DNA of 64,000 nucleotides from Flavobacteriales bacterium 34_180_T64 (GTDB taxonomy: Bacteria > Bacteroidota > Bacteroidia > Flavobacteriales > Flavobacteriaceae): NCBI GenBank assembly GCA_002162765.1, contig MAAR01000011.1, positions 62,001 to 126,000 on the forward strand, in the 5' to 3' direction. The notes under the pieces are model-generated. The model had not been told where the DNA came from. It made no database searches and saw nothing but the letters and a program-made list of their open reading frames with translations. The translations under genes and the position numbers were made by a program. This document shows, in pieces, positions 1-8,356 of the stretch. Numbering within the stretch: position 1 is the first letter of the stretch; each line of letters starts with the position of its first letter.

Positions 1-800
1 TTATTAACTTGAAATTAGAAACGTTTGGCTTATTTATTTTATGTGGCTTAGCAACATTATTTGTACAGCCTTTGATATATATATATGAGAAGTTATTCGG
101 ATTAGTGTCTGATGTTTCATTATTAGAGCTTTCAGATACAAATACCAAATTGCTAAAGGAATTGTCAAATAAGGCACCTGGTACGTTTCACCATTCTCTA
201 AATGTTGCAAATTTGGCTGAAGCTTCTGCAAACGAAATTGGAGCAAATGCGATGCTAGTTAGAGTAGGAGCTCTTTATCATGATATTGGAAAAATGAAAA
301 ACCCTACTTATTTTACAGAAAATCAGTCTACGGGTATAAACCCTCATGATGAACTTTCATCTAAAGAAAGTGCTAGAATAATCATTGATCATGTCATTGA
401 CGGCATTGAAATCGCTAAAAAGAATAATTTGCCAGATCGCGTGATTGATTTTATCAGAACCCATCATGGTACGAGTTTAGTGTACTATTTTTATTCTACT
501 GCAAAAACGCTCGATGATTCTATAGATCAAAATGATTTTAGGTATCAAGGGCCAAGGCCTTTTAGCAAGGAAACATCAATTTTAATGATGTGTGATAGCG
601 TAGAGGCTGCCTCAAAAAGTTTGAAGGAACCATCATCGACAAAAATTGATAAATTTGTAGATAGTATTATTGGGAAACAAATGGAAAGTGGGCAATTTTT
701 AAATGCGGATATCACATTCAAGGAAATAGAATCTATTAAAAAAGTGCTTAAAAATAAGCTTGCAAATATATTCCATCTCAGGATAGAATACCCAGAATAA
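1..800 (+). CDS. 7TM-HD family phosphohydrolase (PgpH-like), 3' part
   Basis: The reading frame is open at the left edge, so only the C-terminal ~265 residues are seen and the first TTG at 9 need not be the start. The piece begins with the last membrane segment (about residues 5-25 of the visible part), followed by a cytosolic HD domain: HHSLN at ~61-65, YHDIGK at ~90-95, and a later RTHHG histidine cluster near 149-153. This order is that of 7TM-HD (PgpH) proteins, whose HD domains cleave cyclic di-AMP in Firmicutes; in Bacteroidota the substrate is less certain. The full protein would have an extracellular 7TMR-HDED domain and seven membrane helices upstream of the window. The family is clear; the exact substrate is inference. 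Confidence 0.85.
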   Translation, partial: INLKLETFGLFILCGLATLFVQPLIYIYEKLFGLVSDVSLLELSDTNTKLLKELSNKAPGTFHHSLNVANLAEASANEIGANAMLVRVGALYHDIGKMKNPTYFTENQSTGINPHDELSSKESARIIIDHVIDGIEIAKKNNLPDRVIDFIRTHHGTSLVYYFYSTAKTLDDSIDQNDFRYQGPRPFSKETSILMMCDSVEAASKSLKEPSSTKIDKFVDSIIGKQMESGQFLNADITFKEIESIKKVLKNKLANIFHLRIEYPE

Positions 801-828
801 AAAATAGATAAAAAGTTTGAAAAATTAC

Positions 829-859
829 TTGCGTTGTTTAAGATGAAGACTTACATTTG
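829..859 (+). promoter_or_regulatory. Promoter of the tRNA operon
   Basis: TTG at 829-831, a 20-base spacer and TACATTTG at 852-859 match the Bacteroidota housekeeping promoter pattern exactly at the -7 box. Predicted transcription start is near 866, about 40 bases before tRNA-Ser. No terminator is visible between this and the HD gene. Confidence 0.6.
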
Positions 860-904
860 CATCCGCATTTGGGACATAATGCAAAGTTCTTAAAAAAATT
901 AAAC

Positions 905-993
905 GGAGAGGTGCCTGAGTGGCCGAAAGGAACGGTTTGCTAAATCGTCGTACTTAGAAATAGGTACCCAGGGTTCGAATCCCTGTCTCTCCG
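905..993 (+). tRNA. tRNA-Ser (GCT)
   Basis: Acceptor arm 905-911 pairs with 986-992 (one G-U). The anticodon loop TTGCTAA gives GCT, a long variable arm follows as in class II tRNAs, and the T arm is CAGGG-TTCGAAT-CCCTG. The CCA end is not encoded. First gene of a three-tRNA operon. Confidence 0.95.
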
Positions 994-1022
994 CAATTTT
1001 CTTAAATATTTAGATAACTATT

Positions 1023-1097
1023 CGGGGTGTAGCGTAGCCCGGTTATCGCGCCACGTTTGGGACGTGGAGGCCGCAGGTTCGAATCCTGCCACCCCGA
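1023..1097 (+). tRNA. tRNA-Pro (TGG)
   Basis: Acceptor arm CGGGGTG (1023-1029) pairs with CACCCCG (1090-1096). The anticodon stem-loop is CCACG-TTTGGGA-CGTGG with anticodon TGG. The T loop is standard and CCA is not encoded. It lies 29 bases after tRNA-Ser. Confidence 0.96.
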
Positions 1098-1112
1098 CAA
1101 ATTGAGAGTTAC

Positions 1113-1186
1113 GGGCTCGTAGCTCAGCTGGATAGAGCACCTCCCTTCTAAGGAGGCGGTCACAGGTTCGAATCCTGTCGGGCTCA
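1113..1186 (+). tRNA. tRNA-Arg (TCT)
   Basis: Acceptor arm GGGCTCG (1113-1119) pairs with CGGGCTC (1179-1185) including two G-U pairs. The anticodon stem-loop is CCTCC-CTTCTAA-GGAGG with anticodon TCT. CCA is not encoded. Last tRNA before the operon terminator. Confidence 0.96.
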
Positions 1187-1187
1187 C

Positions 1188-1220
1188 AAAAAGTCTTACT
1201 AGAAATAGTAAGACTTTTTT
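1188..1220 (+). terminator. Rho-independent terminator of the tRNA operon
   Basis: A 13-bp perfect stem (1188-1200 with 1207-1219) and a six-base loop follow directly after tRNA-Arg. The 3' arm ends in a run of T. Confidence 0.85.
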
Positions 1221-1350
1221 GTTTTTAGATACTTTTTTTAAGATTTATGCTAAACCGCTGAAACTATTGATTTTACTGTGTATTTCATCGATATTTCCTA
1301 TGAAAAAACGCGCTTTATCGGAAAATTATGTCATTTTATCGAGTATTTTC

Positions 1351-1381
1351 TTTGAGTATCAACCTATTTGATATATATTCG
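1351..1381 (+). promoter_or_regulatory. Putative promoter of the small exported protein gene
   Basis: TTTG at 1351-1354, a 19-base spacer and TATATTCG at 1374-1381 (one mismatch to TAnnTTTG). The ATG lies 29 bases further on. Confidence 0.45.
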
Positions 1382-1410
1382 TAGTCTAATTTCATTTAAA
1401 CCCAAATCAA

Positions 1411-1836
1411 ATGAAAACCTACTTAACCAAAGCTATTGCTTTTGCAATAGTTATTACTACCTGCTATAATTGTTCGGTTGAATCCGTTAACAATATAGAT
1501 TCAGAATCCAATAATGTTATTCAAATTAATGAACCTTTAGAGGTTGATGACGTTTGTGTTACTCAGGATCCTCAAGCAAAAATGACGAATAATAGTTTAT
1601 TAAATGCTAATTTCGAGGTATTCAATCATTTAGGAACTTTAATAACTCATGACTACGGCGTTTTGCCTGGTGCTGAATCAAGTGTTTTATCTTTCACAAG
1701 TGGAGAGGTAACATTTGTTGTAAGTACATCTGCATCAATTAAAGCCATTGAAATCGATATGGGGAATTGTATGGTTTATGAAGTAATGATTGATGAGAAT
1801 AATCAATTGGATACGGATCAGGCTATTCAACTTTAG
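1411..1836 (+). CDS. Small exported (possibly lipo-)protein of unknown function
   Basis: 141 residues. The N-terminus is a typical export signal: MKTYLTK, a hydrophobic stretch and then TTCYNCS near residues 17-22, which could be a weak lipobox at either cysteine. The mature part has three further cysteines (DDVC near 49, GNC near 118 and none in between at regular spacing), is rich in Asn, Ser and acidic residues, and shows no catalytic motif I recognise. It stands alone with its own promoter after the tRNA operon. Its last 14 bases overlap the 3' end of the convergent methyltransferase gene. I do not recognise a family; a surface or periplasmic location is inferred from the signal only. Confidence 0.7.
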   Translation: MKTYLTKAIAFAIVITTCYNCSVESVNNIDSESNNVIQINEPLEVDDVCVTQDPQAKMTNNSLLNANFEVFNHLGTLITHDYGVLPGAESSVLSFTSGEVTFVVSTSASIKAIEIDMGNCMVYEVMIDENNQLDTDQAIQL

Positions 1837-3010
1837 AACAGACTAGTACAACTTTTTCATTTAAGTAATTAGTGGTAAAGAAGAGGTAAATATCACCTCC
1901 ATCTTTAATACTAAACTTATTACGGATTTGCTGAACAGTTTCTGGAAAGTTTCTCGTTGTAATATTAGCTTTTGAAATACCAGCCTTTTTGAATGTTTTT
2001 TTATGATATGGTATCATGTTATCTATTATAAATCGACGTCCTGGAAAATCTATTAAATCATCATTAGTATATAAATGTGAATGTTTATGAATTTTCGCGA
2101 TGCCTAATTGATGTGAAATAGAATTAAATGCTCCTGCTTTTAAAGTAGGGGCATTTGGTTCGTATAAATAAGTCTGAGGTAATTTATATTCAATATCTCC
2201 TATTGATTCATCCTTGAGATTAAATGAAAATTTAGTAAGATTATCAGCTCTTAAATTAACAGATTCAATCCGAATATCATCGGTATATCCTTTTTCTAAA
2301 ATCCATAATAATTCCTTGACTTCATTATTTATACCAACAATGTGAATTGTTTTGACATCATCTAATTCATCGATACCTATCGAAATATCAAGTAAAGGTG
2401 ATGTTTTTATAATAATATTATCAGTATTATCCCAAAGTGTATCTATTTCTTTTGGAATATTAGGCAGGCAATCCTTAAGTAAAAACACTTTTCCTTTCGT
2501 GTTATGACGTCTTGAAGGATCTACATAAATCCAATCAAATTTTATCGGTTTTTCTTTTAAGTATTTAATGCCATCAACATTTAAAACCGTTATGTTTTTC
2601 TTCGGAAGCTTTTGAAGATTATGACTCACGATATTCGATAATTTTAAATCAATTTCGCAATGCGTTACGGATTTAAAGCTGTTTGAAAAGTAGAAACTGT
2701 CAACTCCGAATCCACCAGTGAGATCAATAATAGATTCGCCATTGATAAGTTTAGATTTAAAGAGAGCCGCCATTTCAGAAGAGGTTTGCTCAATATTGAG
2801 TTTGTTCGGAAAGTAAATACCGTTTGTATTGTACCAAAAAGGCAATTTTAATTTACACTTTTTTTTAGCCTCAATTTGTTCAATTAGGTCGTTAATATGA
2901 ATATATTCAAATGGACTTCCTTTTAATATTAATTGCGCAATATCATCATCAATATGTGAATTAATGAACTCTTGTACTTCAGTATCTAAAACATGACTGT
3001 TCACAAGCAA
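1823..3010 (-). CDS. THUMP-like class I SAM-dependent methyltransferase
   Basis: 395 residues. A SAM-binding motif I, DLTGGFGVDSF (residues ~96-106), is followed by CEID (~118-121) for ribose contacts and a motif IV-like YVDPSRR (~162-168), as in Bacteroidota methyltransferases that carry a THUMP-like C-terminal domain. RNA is the likely substrate by family, but which RNA cannot be read from the sequence. The start is unsettled: TTG at 3010 directly follows the stop of the upstream AI-2E gene, and GTG at 3004 is also possible; either way the two genes are transcribed together. It converges on the small exported protein gene with a 14-bp overlap. Confidence 0.8.
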   Translation of the reverse strand: MLVNSHVLDTEVQEFINSHIDDDIAQLILKGSPFEYIHINDLIEQIEAKKKCKLKLPFWYNTNGIYFPNKLNIEQTSSEMAALFKSKLINGESIIDLTGGFGVDSFYFSNSFKSVTHCEIDLKLSNIVSHNLQKLPKKNITVLNVDGIKYLKEKPIKFDWIYVDPSRRHNTKGKVFLLKDCLPNIPKEIDTLWDNTDNIIIKTSPLLDISIGIDELDDVKTIHIVGINNEVKELLWILEKGYTDDIRIESVNLRADNLTKFSFNLKDESIGDIEYKLPQTYLYEPNAPTLKAGAFNSISHQLGIAKIHKHSHLYTNDDLIDFPGRRFIIDNMIPYHKKTFKKAGISKANITTRNFPETVQQIRNKFSIKDGGDIYLFFTTNYLNEKVVLVCSKVE

Positions 3011-4099
3011 TTAAAGATCTTTGGTAAGTTTTTGTACCACTTTATTTTCAGATAAGAATTCTTTAAGAATAACCTTTATAGCAGTATAGGAAGGTATAGC
3101 TACAATCATCCCAACGATTCCAAATAACAATCCTGCAATTACTATGACTAGGAATATTTCTAATGGATGAGACTTTACACTTTTTGAAAATATAATAGGC
3201 TGACTGAAAAAATTATCGACGAGTTGAGCAAAAATAAAACCAATCATAACATAAATGGTTTTAGGTAACATGACCTCGCTAAAACTATCCCCTAAATTGC
3301 TCGACATGGTTAGTAAAATCATTAAAAACCCACTAACTAATGGTCCAACATAAGGGATTAAATTTAAAAGCGCACACAAAAATGCAATTACAATAGCATT
3401 ATCGATGCCAAATATGAGCAACACAATGGTGTATATTATAAATAGAATTAAAATTTGAAAAATTAAACCGACAAAATATCTCGATAATAAATCCTTTATT
3501 TTATTGAATGAATTTTTCAATCGAGATTCTTTTGTGTCTGGCACAAAAGTCATGATTCCGTCTTCAAATAATTTACTGTCTTTTAGAAAGAAAAAGGAAA
3601 TAAATATTACAGAAAACAGCCCAATGCTAAAGCTTCCAAATCCACTTATTAAAGCATTTAAAAAATTTGGAATAAGGGCAAAATCAACTTTCGAAAGTAA
3701 ATTAGATTCTTTTAACGATTGCTCTACATCAATTTTATTAATATTGAAATAGCTCACAATCTCACTGTAAAGGTTTTCAATGTTAACTTGTAATTGATCG
3801 ATGTTTAATAGCGATAAGTTATGACCTTGTTCCACTATTAATGGGATAAAGAGTCCGATGAGCCCAATTAACAAACCAATTAAAAGCGTCATGGTTGCAA
3901 TTACGGCAAGGGTGTTATTAAATTTTAGCCGTCTCCTTAAAAATAGTATGATGGGTCGACCTATTAATGATACCACTGCAGCAATTGCAATATAGATGAT
4001 TACCGATTGAATTTTATACAGGAAATAAAGAAGAATAAAGACACCTAGTAGAATACCAATAGCTCTTAAAATCCCACTAGAAATGATTTTTGAATTCAT
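3011..4099 (-). CDS. AI-2E family transporter (UPF0118 permease)
   Basis: 362 residues, almost all hydrophobic, with about eight predicted membrane segments: two near the N-terminus, a pair after the GRPI element (~46-49), and a C-terminal block that includes the family motif-like LNLIPYVGPLVSGFL (~245-260). The family (TqsA/YdiK/PerM-type) exports small molecules or ions; the AI-2 name is historical and a quorum role should not be assumed. It ends right at the start of the THUMP-like methyltransferase and begins 21 bases after the TrmH-like gene's stop, so it sits inside the minus-strand run. Confidence 0.85.
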   Translation of the reverse strand: MNSKIISSGILRAIGILLGVFILLYFLYKIQSVIIYIAIAAVVSLIGRPIILFLRRRLKFNNTLAVIATMTLLIGLLIGLIGLFIPLIVEQGHNLSLLNIDQLQVNIENLYSEIVSYFNINKIDVEQSLKESNLLSKVDFALIPNFLNALISGFGSFSIGLFSVIFISFFFLKDSKLFEDGIMTFVPDTKESRLKNSFNKIKDLLSRYFVGLIFQILILFIIYTIVLLIFGIDNAIVIAFLCALLNLIPYVGPLVSGFLMILLTMSSNLGDSFSEVMLPKTIYVMIGFIFAQLVDNFFSQPIIFSKSVKSHPLEIFLVIVIAGLLFGIVGMIVAIPSYTAIKVILKEFLSENKVVQKLTKDL

Positions 4100-4120
4100 G
4101 TTATAAAGATATAAAATCCA

Positions 4121-4621
4121 TTACATAAGTTGTTTTGTTATTTCATACAAAGCAACCGTCGTTGCCTGAACAACATTCATGCTACTATTTTGACCAAACA
4201 TATTGATATGTAATACTTGATCTGTTTTTTCTAAAATGGAATCTGAGACTCCATAATTTTCATCACCAATAATTAAAGCAATTGGCTTTTCTTTTGAGAA
4301 CACATAATCGCTAATTTGCTTACTAGTGGACGTAATTTCTAAGGCAATAATTTGATAATCTGACTGTTTAAGTTGAGTTATTACTTCCAAAATAGATTCA
4401 GCTATTTCATAGTCTACTATTTTTTCCGTTGCTCGGGATGTTTTCGTCATTTTACGACCCAATGGTATATCTGGACCACAAAAAATAAGTTTTTCAACAC
4501 CAAAAGCATCAGCAGTTCTAAATAAACTCCCAAGATTTGGAGCATTGCTTACATTTTCACAAACTAATGTAATTGGAAATTGTTGTTGTCTAAAAGTTGT
4601 ATTATAATGGTTGAGTTGCAT
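4121..4621 (-). CDS. TrmH (SpoU) family RNA 2'-O-methyltransferase
   Basis: 166 residues, the short form of the SPOUT family without an N-terminal substrate-binding domain. Motif 1 is NVSNAPNLGSLFRTADAFG (~23-41) with the conserved N and R; motif 2 is LIIGDENYGVSD (~130-141), where the usual GNE is GDE; motif 3 is NMFGQNSSMNVVQA (~149-162). These form the trefoil-knot SAM site. The family methylates ribose in tRNA or rRNA; the target base is not predictable here. Neighbouring RsmE and TsaD make this minus-strand region rich in RNA-modification genes. Confidence 0.88.
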   Translation of the reverse strand: MQLNHYNTTFRQQQFPITLVCENVSNAPNLGSLFRTADAFGVEKLIFCGPDIPLGRKMTKTSRATEKIVDYEIAESILEVITQLKQSDYQIIALEITSTSKQISDYVFSKEKPIALIIGDENYGVSDSILEKTDQVLHINMFGQNSSMNVVQATTVALYEITKQLM

Positions 4622-4630
4622 GAATAAATC

Positions 4631-4855
4631 TTAAAATCTGAAAGGAATATAACGATCAATTGGCCAACAACCAAAACAACCATATTCAAAATTGAAATTC
4701 ATAATATTCGTAGTAAACACATTACTATCAATACTCGATAGAGGAATAAAGGTAAAGATTAAGACAAAAACTATAGCCATTGACTTCATCCTAAAAGACT
4801 TTTTTTTTACTGTAAAATGCTCAAAGTTTAAAGGGTTGGTTGTGTTTGAATTCAT
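4631..4855 (-). CDS. Small putative membrane protein of unknown function
   Basis: 74 residues. A basic stretch (VKKKSFRMKS, ~16-25) precedes one hydrophobic segment (~26-43), and the C-terminal tail has a CFGCW pair of cysteines and several aromatics. It fits exactly between the TrmH-like and DUF4159 genes with nine-base gaps on both sides and the same strand, which supports it as a real gene of the operon. No family is recognised. The CxxC could bind metal or be redox active, but this is speculation. Confidence 0.45.
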   Translation of the reverse strand: MNSNTTNPLNFEHFTVKKKSFRMKSMAIVFVLIFTFIPLSSIDSNVFTTNIMNFNFEYGCFGCWPIDRYIPFRF

Positions 4856-4864
4856 ATCGAATAT

Positions 4865-5515
4865 CTAATTTTCAAAGGCATACTTAATAATATTGGCGCC
4901 CATTTTTAGGGCTTTCTCTCTAACGTCTTCAGGATCATTGTGTACCTCAGAATCTTCCCAGCCATCTCCTAAATCACTTTCAAAAGTAAATAGAAGTACC
5001 AATCTGTCTTCATGGAAAAGTCCAAAAGCCTGTGGCTTCTTACCATCATGTTCGTGTATTTTTGGAAGGCCGTCTGGAAATTTATATACTATACTGAATA
5101 TTTCATGAGAAGTTGGCAGTTCTATAAGCTCAGCATTTGGGAACACCTTCTTCAATTCTTTCGTTACATAGGGTTCCATTCCATAATTATCATCGATATG
5201 TAAAAACCCTCCAGAAATCAAATAATTTTTTAGATTTTCAGCATCAGCATCACTAAAGAAAACGTTACCGTGTCCGGTCATATGGAGTAGTGGATATTGA
5301 AAAATATCTATGCTTCCTACTTCTACAGACAGCGGTTTGGCATTCATTTTAGTATTGATATTTGCATTACAATAAGCAATCAGATTTGGTAATGCCGTCG
5401 GATTACTGTACCAATCGCCGCCACCTTTGTATTGTACAATGGCTAAATCTTGAGCAAACGTAAACACTGTAAATAAACTAATTATGATAATAAATACTTT
5501 TTTCATGTTATTCAT
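4865..5515 (-). CDS. DUF4159 domain exported protein
   Basis: About 216 residues. ATG at 5515 (MNNMKK) or 5506 (MKK) are the best starts; a longer frame reaches back to 5527 inside rsmE. A signal peptide of the FAQ type (ending TFAQ) is followed by one DUF4159 domain: QYKGGGDWYSNP at its start, HMTGHGNVFFSDAD in the middle and GGFLHIDDNYGM further on. The domain has a class I glutamine-amidotransferase-like fold and is common in Bacteroidota, often near gliding or ATPase genes, but its activity is unknown. It overlaps the end of rsmE by a few bases, indicating coupled translation. Confidence 0.8.
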   Translation of the reverse strand: MNNMKKVFIIIISLFTVFTFAQDLAIVQYKGGGDWYSNPTALPNLIAYCNANINTKMNAKPLSVEVGSIDIFQYPLLHMTGHGNVFFSDADAENLKNYLISGGFLHIDDNYGMEPYVTKELKKVFPNAELIELPTSHEIFSIVYKFPDGLPKIHEHDGKKPQAFGLFHEDRLVLLFTFESDLGDGWEDSEVHNDPEDVREKALKMGANIIKYAFEN

Positions 5516-6212
5516 TTGTAAAAGCAACAGAATGACAAGCTACAATTGCAGCTGTTTCTGTGCGTAATCTCGTGACTCCCAAAGTTACAGGAATAAACTT
5601 ATTATTAACGGCCATTGCAATTTCTTTAACACTAAAATCGCCTTCAGGTCCAATTAATATCCAAACGTCCGTTTTTGGTTTGAGTTGTTGTTTTAAAGAC
5701 TTTCTATCAGTTGTTTCACAATGTGCAATAAATAATTGACCATCAAATGTTTGATCAATGAAGCTCTTAAATGAAATCGCGTTATTAAGTTTAGGTAAAT
5801 AATAATTCAAGGATTGCTTCATTGCAGTTTGCAAAATCCTTTCAAAGCGATCGGTCTTTATTACTTTACGCTCACTATGATCACAGAATATTGGAGTGAT
5901 GCTATCAATTCCTATTTCAGTGGCTTTTTCAAGAAACCATTCATATCGATCATTCATTTTAGTCGGTGCAACTGCCAAATGAACTTTATAGGATCGTTGT
6001 TTTTGAAATGTTTTAGAAATTAGTGTCGCTGAACATTTCTTTATATCTGCAGAATTGATTTCAGCAGTAAAAAGCCATCCATGTCCATTGGTAATAGATA
6101 AGGTGTCCCCAATAGATTTTCGAAGTACCTTCAGTACATGTTTACTCTCTTCACGAGAAAACGTAATATGTTTACTTGATTCAGTAAGTTCCGGATTATA
6201 AAAGAGTTGCAT
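5508..6212 (-). CDS. rsmE: 16S rRNA (uracil-1498-N3)-methyltransferase
   Basis: 234 residues, the usual family length. An N-terminal PUA-like RNA-binding part (HVLKVLRKSIGDTLSITNGHG, shown in part) is followed by a SPOUT domain with LIGPEGDFSVKEI (~183-195) and the C-terminal LGVTRLRTETAAI (~212-224), the knot motif of RsmE. It methylates N3 of U1498 in the small-subunit decoding region. Its ATG overlaps the stop of the PPIase gene by one base (TAATG), and it is followed by the DUF4159 gene with a short overlap, so all three are probably cotranscribed. Confidence 0.93.
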   Translation of the reverse strand: MQLFYNPELTESSKHITFSREESKHVLKVLRKSIGDTLSITNGHGWLFTAEINSADIKKCSATLISKTFQKQRSYKVHLAVAPTKMNDRYEWFLEKATEIGIDSITPIFCDHSERKVIKTDRFERILQTAMKQSLNYYLPKLNNAISFKSFIDQTFDGQLFIAHCETTDRKSLKQQLKPKTDVWILIGPEGDFSVKEIAMAVNNKFIPVTLGVTRLRTETAAIVACHSVAFTNE

Positions 6213-6850
6213 TATTTTACTGGCTGAGTCACTTTTAATACTTTAATTTCTTCAATCATTTTTGTGTCATAAGTCTTCAAAACTACATAATGCCACATTC
6301 GTGAAGGGATGTCAATTATTATGAGATCATTCACATGATAAGGACCTTCAATTATAGGTCTTTCAAAATCTTCATGCATATCTCCTTTAGTAAACCATCC
6401 CAAGTCGCCACCACGTTTAGCACTAGTATCCATGGAATATCGTTTTGCCAATGCCTCAAAACTGTAGCCTGCTTTATATTTTTTAACTATATCCTGCTGC
6501 ATTTTTGTAATCTCTTCCGAAGTCTTTTCTTTGCCATGTAAAAATATATAGCTGACTCTATAATAAGGAATTTTTATCTTGTCAATAACTTTATAATAGG
6601 TTTTATCAATGTCTGTTCGATATACTTTTTTACCACCAGATCGTAATTTAAACAAGTCATTCGCTAAACGCGTATTATGCTTTTCTTTATTGAAAACAAT
6701 AACCTTTCCTTTAATAGATTTATTATTGTCGATAAATGTTGAGGCGTCGGTCTCCGTATGAATGGAATCAAGTTGCTTCTCAAAATCTCTTTGAGCTGAA
6801 ACTGCAGTGCTCAAACTTAGCGCAATACAGCAAAATAAAAATTTATTCAT
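6212..6850 (-). CDS. Exported parvulin-type peptidyl-prolyl isomerase
   Basis: 212 residues. A signal peptide (MNKFLFCCIALSLSTAVSAQ) directs export. The C-terminal half carries a rotamase domain: SYIFLHGKEKTSEE, then FEALAKRYSMDTSAKRGGDL, then GWFTKGDMHEDFE, the standard parvulin order. The N-terminal half (~20-95) is unlike SurA and gives no clear match. It likely assists folding of periplasmic or outer-membrane proteins. The stop overlaps the rsmE start by one base. Confidence 0.82.
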   Translation of the reverse strand: MNKFLFCCIALSLSTAVSAQRDFEKQLDSIHTETDASTFIDNNKSIKGKVIVFNKEKHNTRLANDLFKLRSGGKKVYRTDIDKTYYKVIDKIKIPYYRVSYIFLHGKEKTSEEITKMQQDIVKKYKAGYSFEALAKRYSMDTSAKRGGDLGWFTKGDMHEDFERPIIEGPYHVNDLIIIDIPSRMWHYVVLKTYDTKMIEEIKVLKVTQPVK

Positions 6851-6939
6851 AGTTAAGTGTTAAGTGATTTGATTTCAAATTTAAACGGAAAGTTGAGATG
6901 ATAAACAGAAGGTGATTTAAGTTTTTAAGAATTGATTGT

Positions 6940-7266
6940 TTACAACTTACTTTTTGCATGCTCCAGACCCAATTCAATATAATACAACAATTGTGATTCT
7001 GTTTTAAAACCATTGGCAGAAACATAGACGAATTCTTGAATCCGACGCTTTGTAAAATCCATTGGTCTAACGGATGCTTTCGCTAATTCAACTTCCATTT
7101 TGTCGGATACAATACGAACTGCCAAATCTTCTTTAACAATACCAACAGTCATTTTACCTTTATAGAGAAATGATACTCCGCCAAACATACGCTTTTCAAT
7201 AATCGCTTCCGGGAATAAATCAAGTTGAGTTCTAATTCGAATTGCTAATTGAGGATTAAATGCCAT
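6940..7266 (-). CDS. TfoX/Sxy N-terminal domain protein
   Basis: 108 residues forming a single TfoX_N domain: IEKRMFGGVSFLYKGKM (~24-40), the core signature, then KEDLAVRI and a C-terminal helix. In gammaproteobacteria Sxy/TfoX is a competence regulator with an extra C-terminal domain; that domain is absent here, so a competence role should not be assumed. It begins two bases after the TsaD stop, so the two form an operon. A second TfoX-like protein lies at 30541-30864. Confidence 0.82.
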   Translation of the reverse strand: MAFNPQLAIRIRTQLDLFPEAIIEKRMFGGVSFLYKGKMTVGIVKEDLAVRIVSDKMEVELAKASVRPMDFTKRRIQEFVYVSANGFKTESQLLYYIELGLEHAKSKL

Positions 7267-7268
7267 AA

Positions 7269-8291
7269 TTAAATCTTTAATCGCGCCGAAGCCATTACAT
7301 TTTGTTCTGCATAATCAGCTTCTAAATATTTTAAATACCCAACAATTGCTATCATTGCAGCGTTATCGGTGGTGAATTCAAATTTTGGGATATAAGTTGT
7401 CCAACCAAATTTTGATTCACCATTTTTTAGAGCTTGTCGTATTCCAGAATTTGCCGAAACACCTCCACCAATTGCAATATGTTTGATGTCAGTTTGTTGC
7501 GTTGCCAATTTTAATTTATCCATTAATATACCAATAATTGTATATTGAATGGAGGCACAAATGTCATTTAAGTTTTCTTCTATAAAATTAGGATTGGCTT
7601 TAAGCTCCCTCTGAATAAAATATAAGACCGCAGTTTTAAATCCAGAAAAACTAAAATTTAATCCTTTAACTTTAGGCTTGGTAAACTTATACGCTTTTGG
7701 ATTTCCTAATTGTGCACGTCTATCGATTTCTGGTCCAGCTGGATATCCCAATCCGAGAATTTTACCGCTTTTATCATAGGCTTCACCAACGGCATCATCA
7801 ATAGTTTCTCCAATAACTTCCATATCAAAATAATGATTCACCTTAACAATTTGCGTGTGTCCACCGGAAATAGTCATACCTAAAAAAGGAAAAACCGGTT
7901 TTTCAAAACCGTCTTCGTCAATAAAATGAGCTAATATATGTGCTTGCATATGATTAACGTCAATTAGTGGAATATTCAATCCGTAAGCCAAAGACTTAGC
8001 AAAAGACGTTCCAACTAATAGCGAGCCCATTAAACCTGGGCCTCTTGTAAAAGCTATTGCAGAAAGTTGACTCTTGTCTACATTGGCTTTTGTGAGTGCT
8101 TGATCCACAACAGGCACAATGTTTTGTTGATGGGCTCTTGAAGCCAATTCTGGAACAACGCCACCATAGGCTTCATGGATACTTTGGGTTGCTACAACAT
8201 TGCTTAAAATTTTTCCGTTTAGCATCACAGAAGCCGCCGTATCATCACATGACGACTCAATTGCTAGAATATAAATATTTTGTGAAGCCAT
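7269..8291 (-). CDS. tsaD: tRNA N6-adenosine threonylcarbamoyltransferase
   Basis: 340 residues, full length. An ASKHA-fold ATPase-like enzyme: ESSCDDTAAS at 12-21, TRGPGLMGSLLVG at ~82-94, the metal-binding HMQAHILAH (H114 and H118) and SGGHTQ just after. It transfers the threonylcarbamoyl group to A37 of ANN-decoding tRNAs with TsaB and TsaE, which are not in the window. It is divergent from tamB across a 105-base gap that holds a palindromic two-way promoter. Confidence 0.96.
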   Translation of the reverse strand: MASQNIYILAIESSCDDTAASVMLNGKILSNVVATQSIHEAYGGVVPELASRAHQQNIVPVVDQALTKANVDKSQLSAIAFTRGPGLMGSLLVGTSFAKSLAYGLNIPLIDVNHMQAHILAHFIDEDGFEKPVFPFLGMTISGGHTQIVKVNHYFDMEVIGETIDDAVGEAYDKSGKILGLGYPAGPEIDRRAQLGNPKAYKFTKPKVKGLNFSFSGFKTAVLYFIQRELKANPNFIEENLNDICASIQYTIIGILMDKLKLATQQTDIKHIAIGGGVSANSGIRQALKNGESKFGWTTYIPKFEFTTDNAAMIAIVGYLKYLEADYAEQNVMASARLKI

Positions 8292-8313
8292 TAGTAAAAT
8301 TTAGGCACAATAA

Positions 8314-8356
8314 TTGTTAATTTTGGGTTCAAAGTTATAACTTTAATACGTATCAA
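8314..8356. promoter_or_regulatory. Two-way promoter between tsaD and tamB
   Basis: A perfect 14-base palindrome AAAGTTATAACTTT (8331-8344) carries back-to-back -7 boxes. On the minus strand TAACTTTG (8337 to 8330) lies 16 bases from TTG (8356 to 8354) and points to tsaD. On the plus strand TAACTTTA (8338-8345) lies 21 bases from TTG (8314-8316) and points to tamB. Confidence 0.5.

Noticed and set aside
1002..1187. 61-codon minus-strand ORF across the Pro and Arg tRNA genes
   Set aside because: It is the antisense of tRNAs (the familiar spurious GFEPVTA / DSNLRPP peptide), not a gene.
6843..7025. 60-codon minus-strand ORF between the PPIase and TfoX-like genes
   Set aside because: Overlaps the 3' end of the TfoX-like gene in another frame and shows no protein-like composition.
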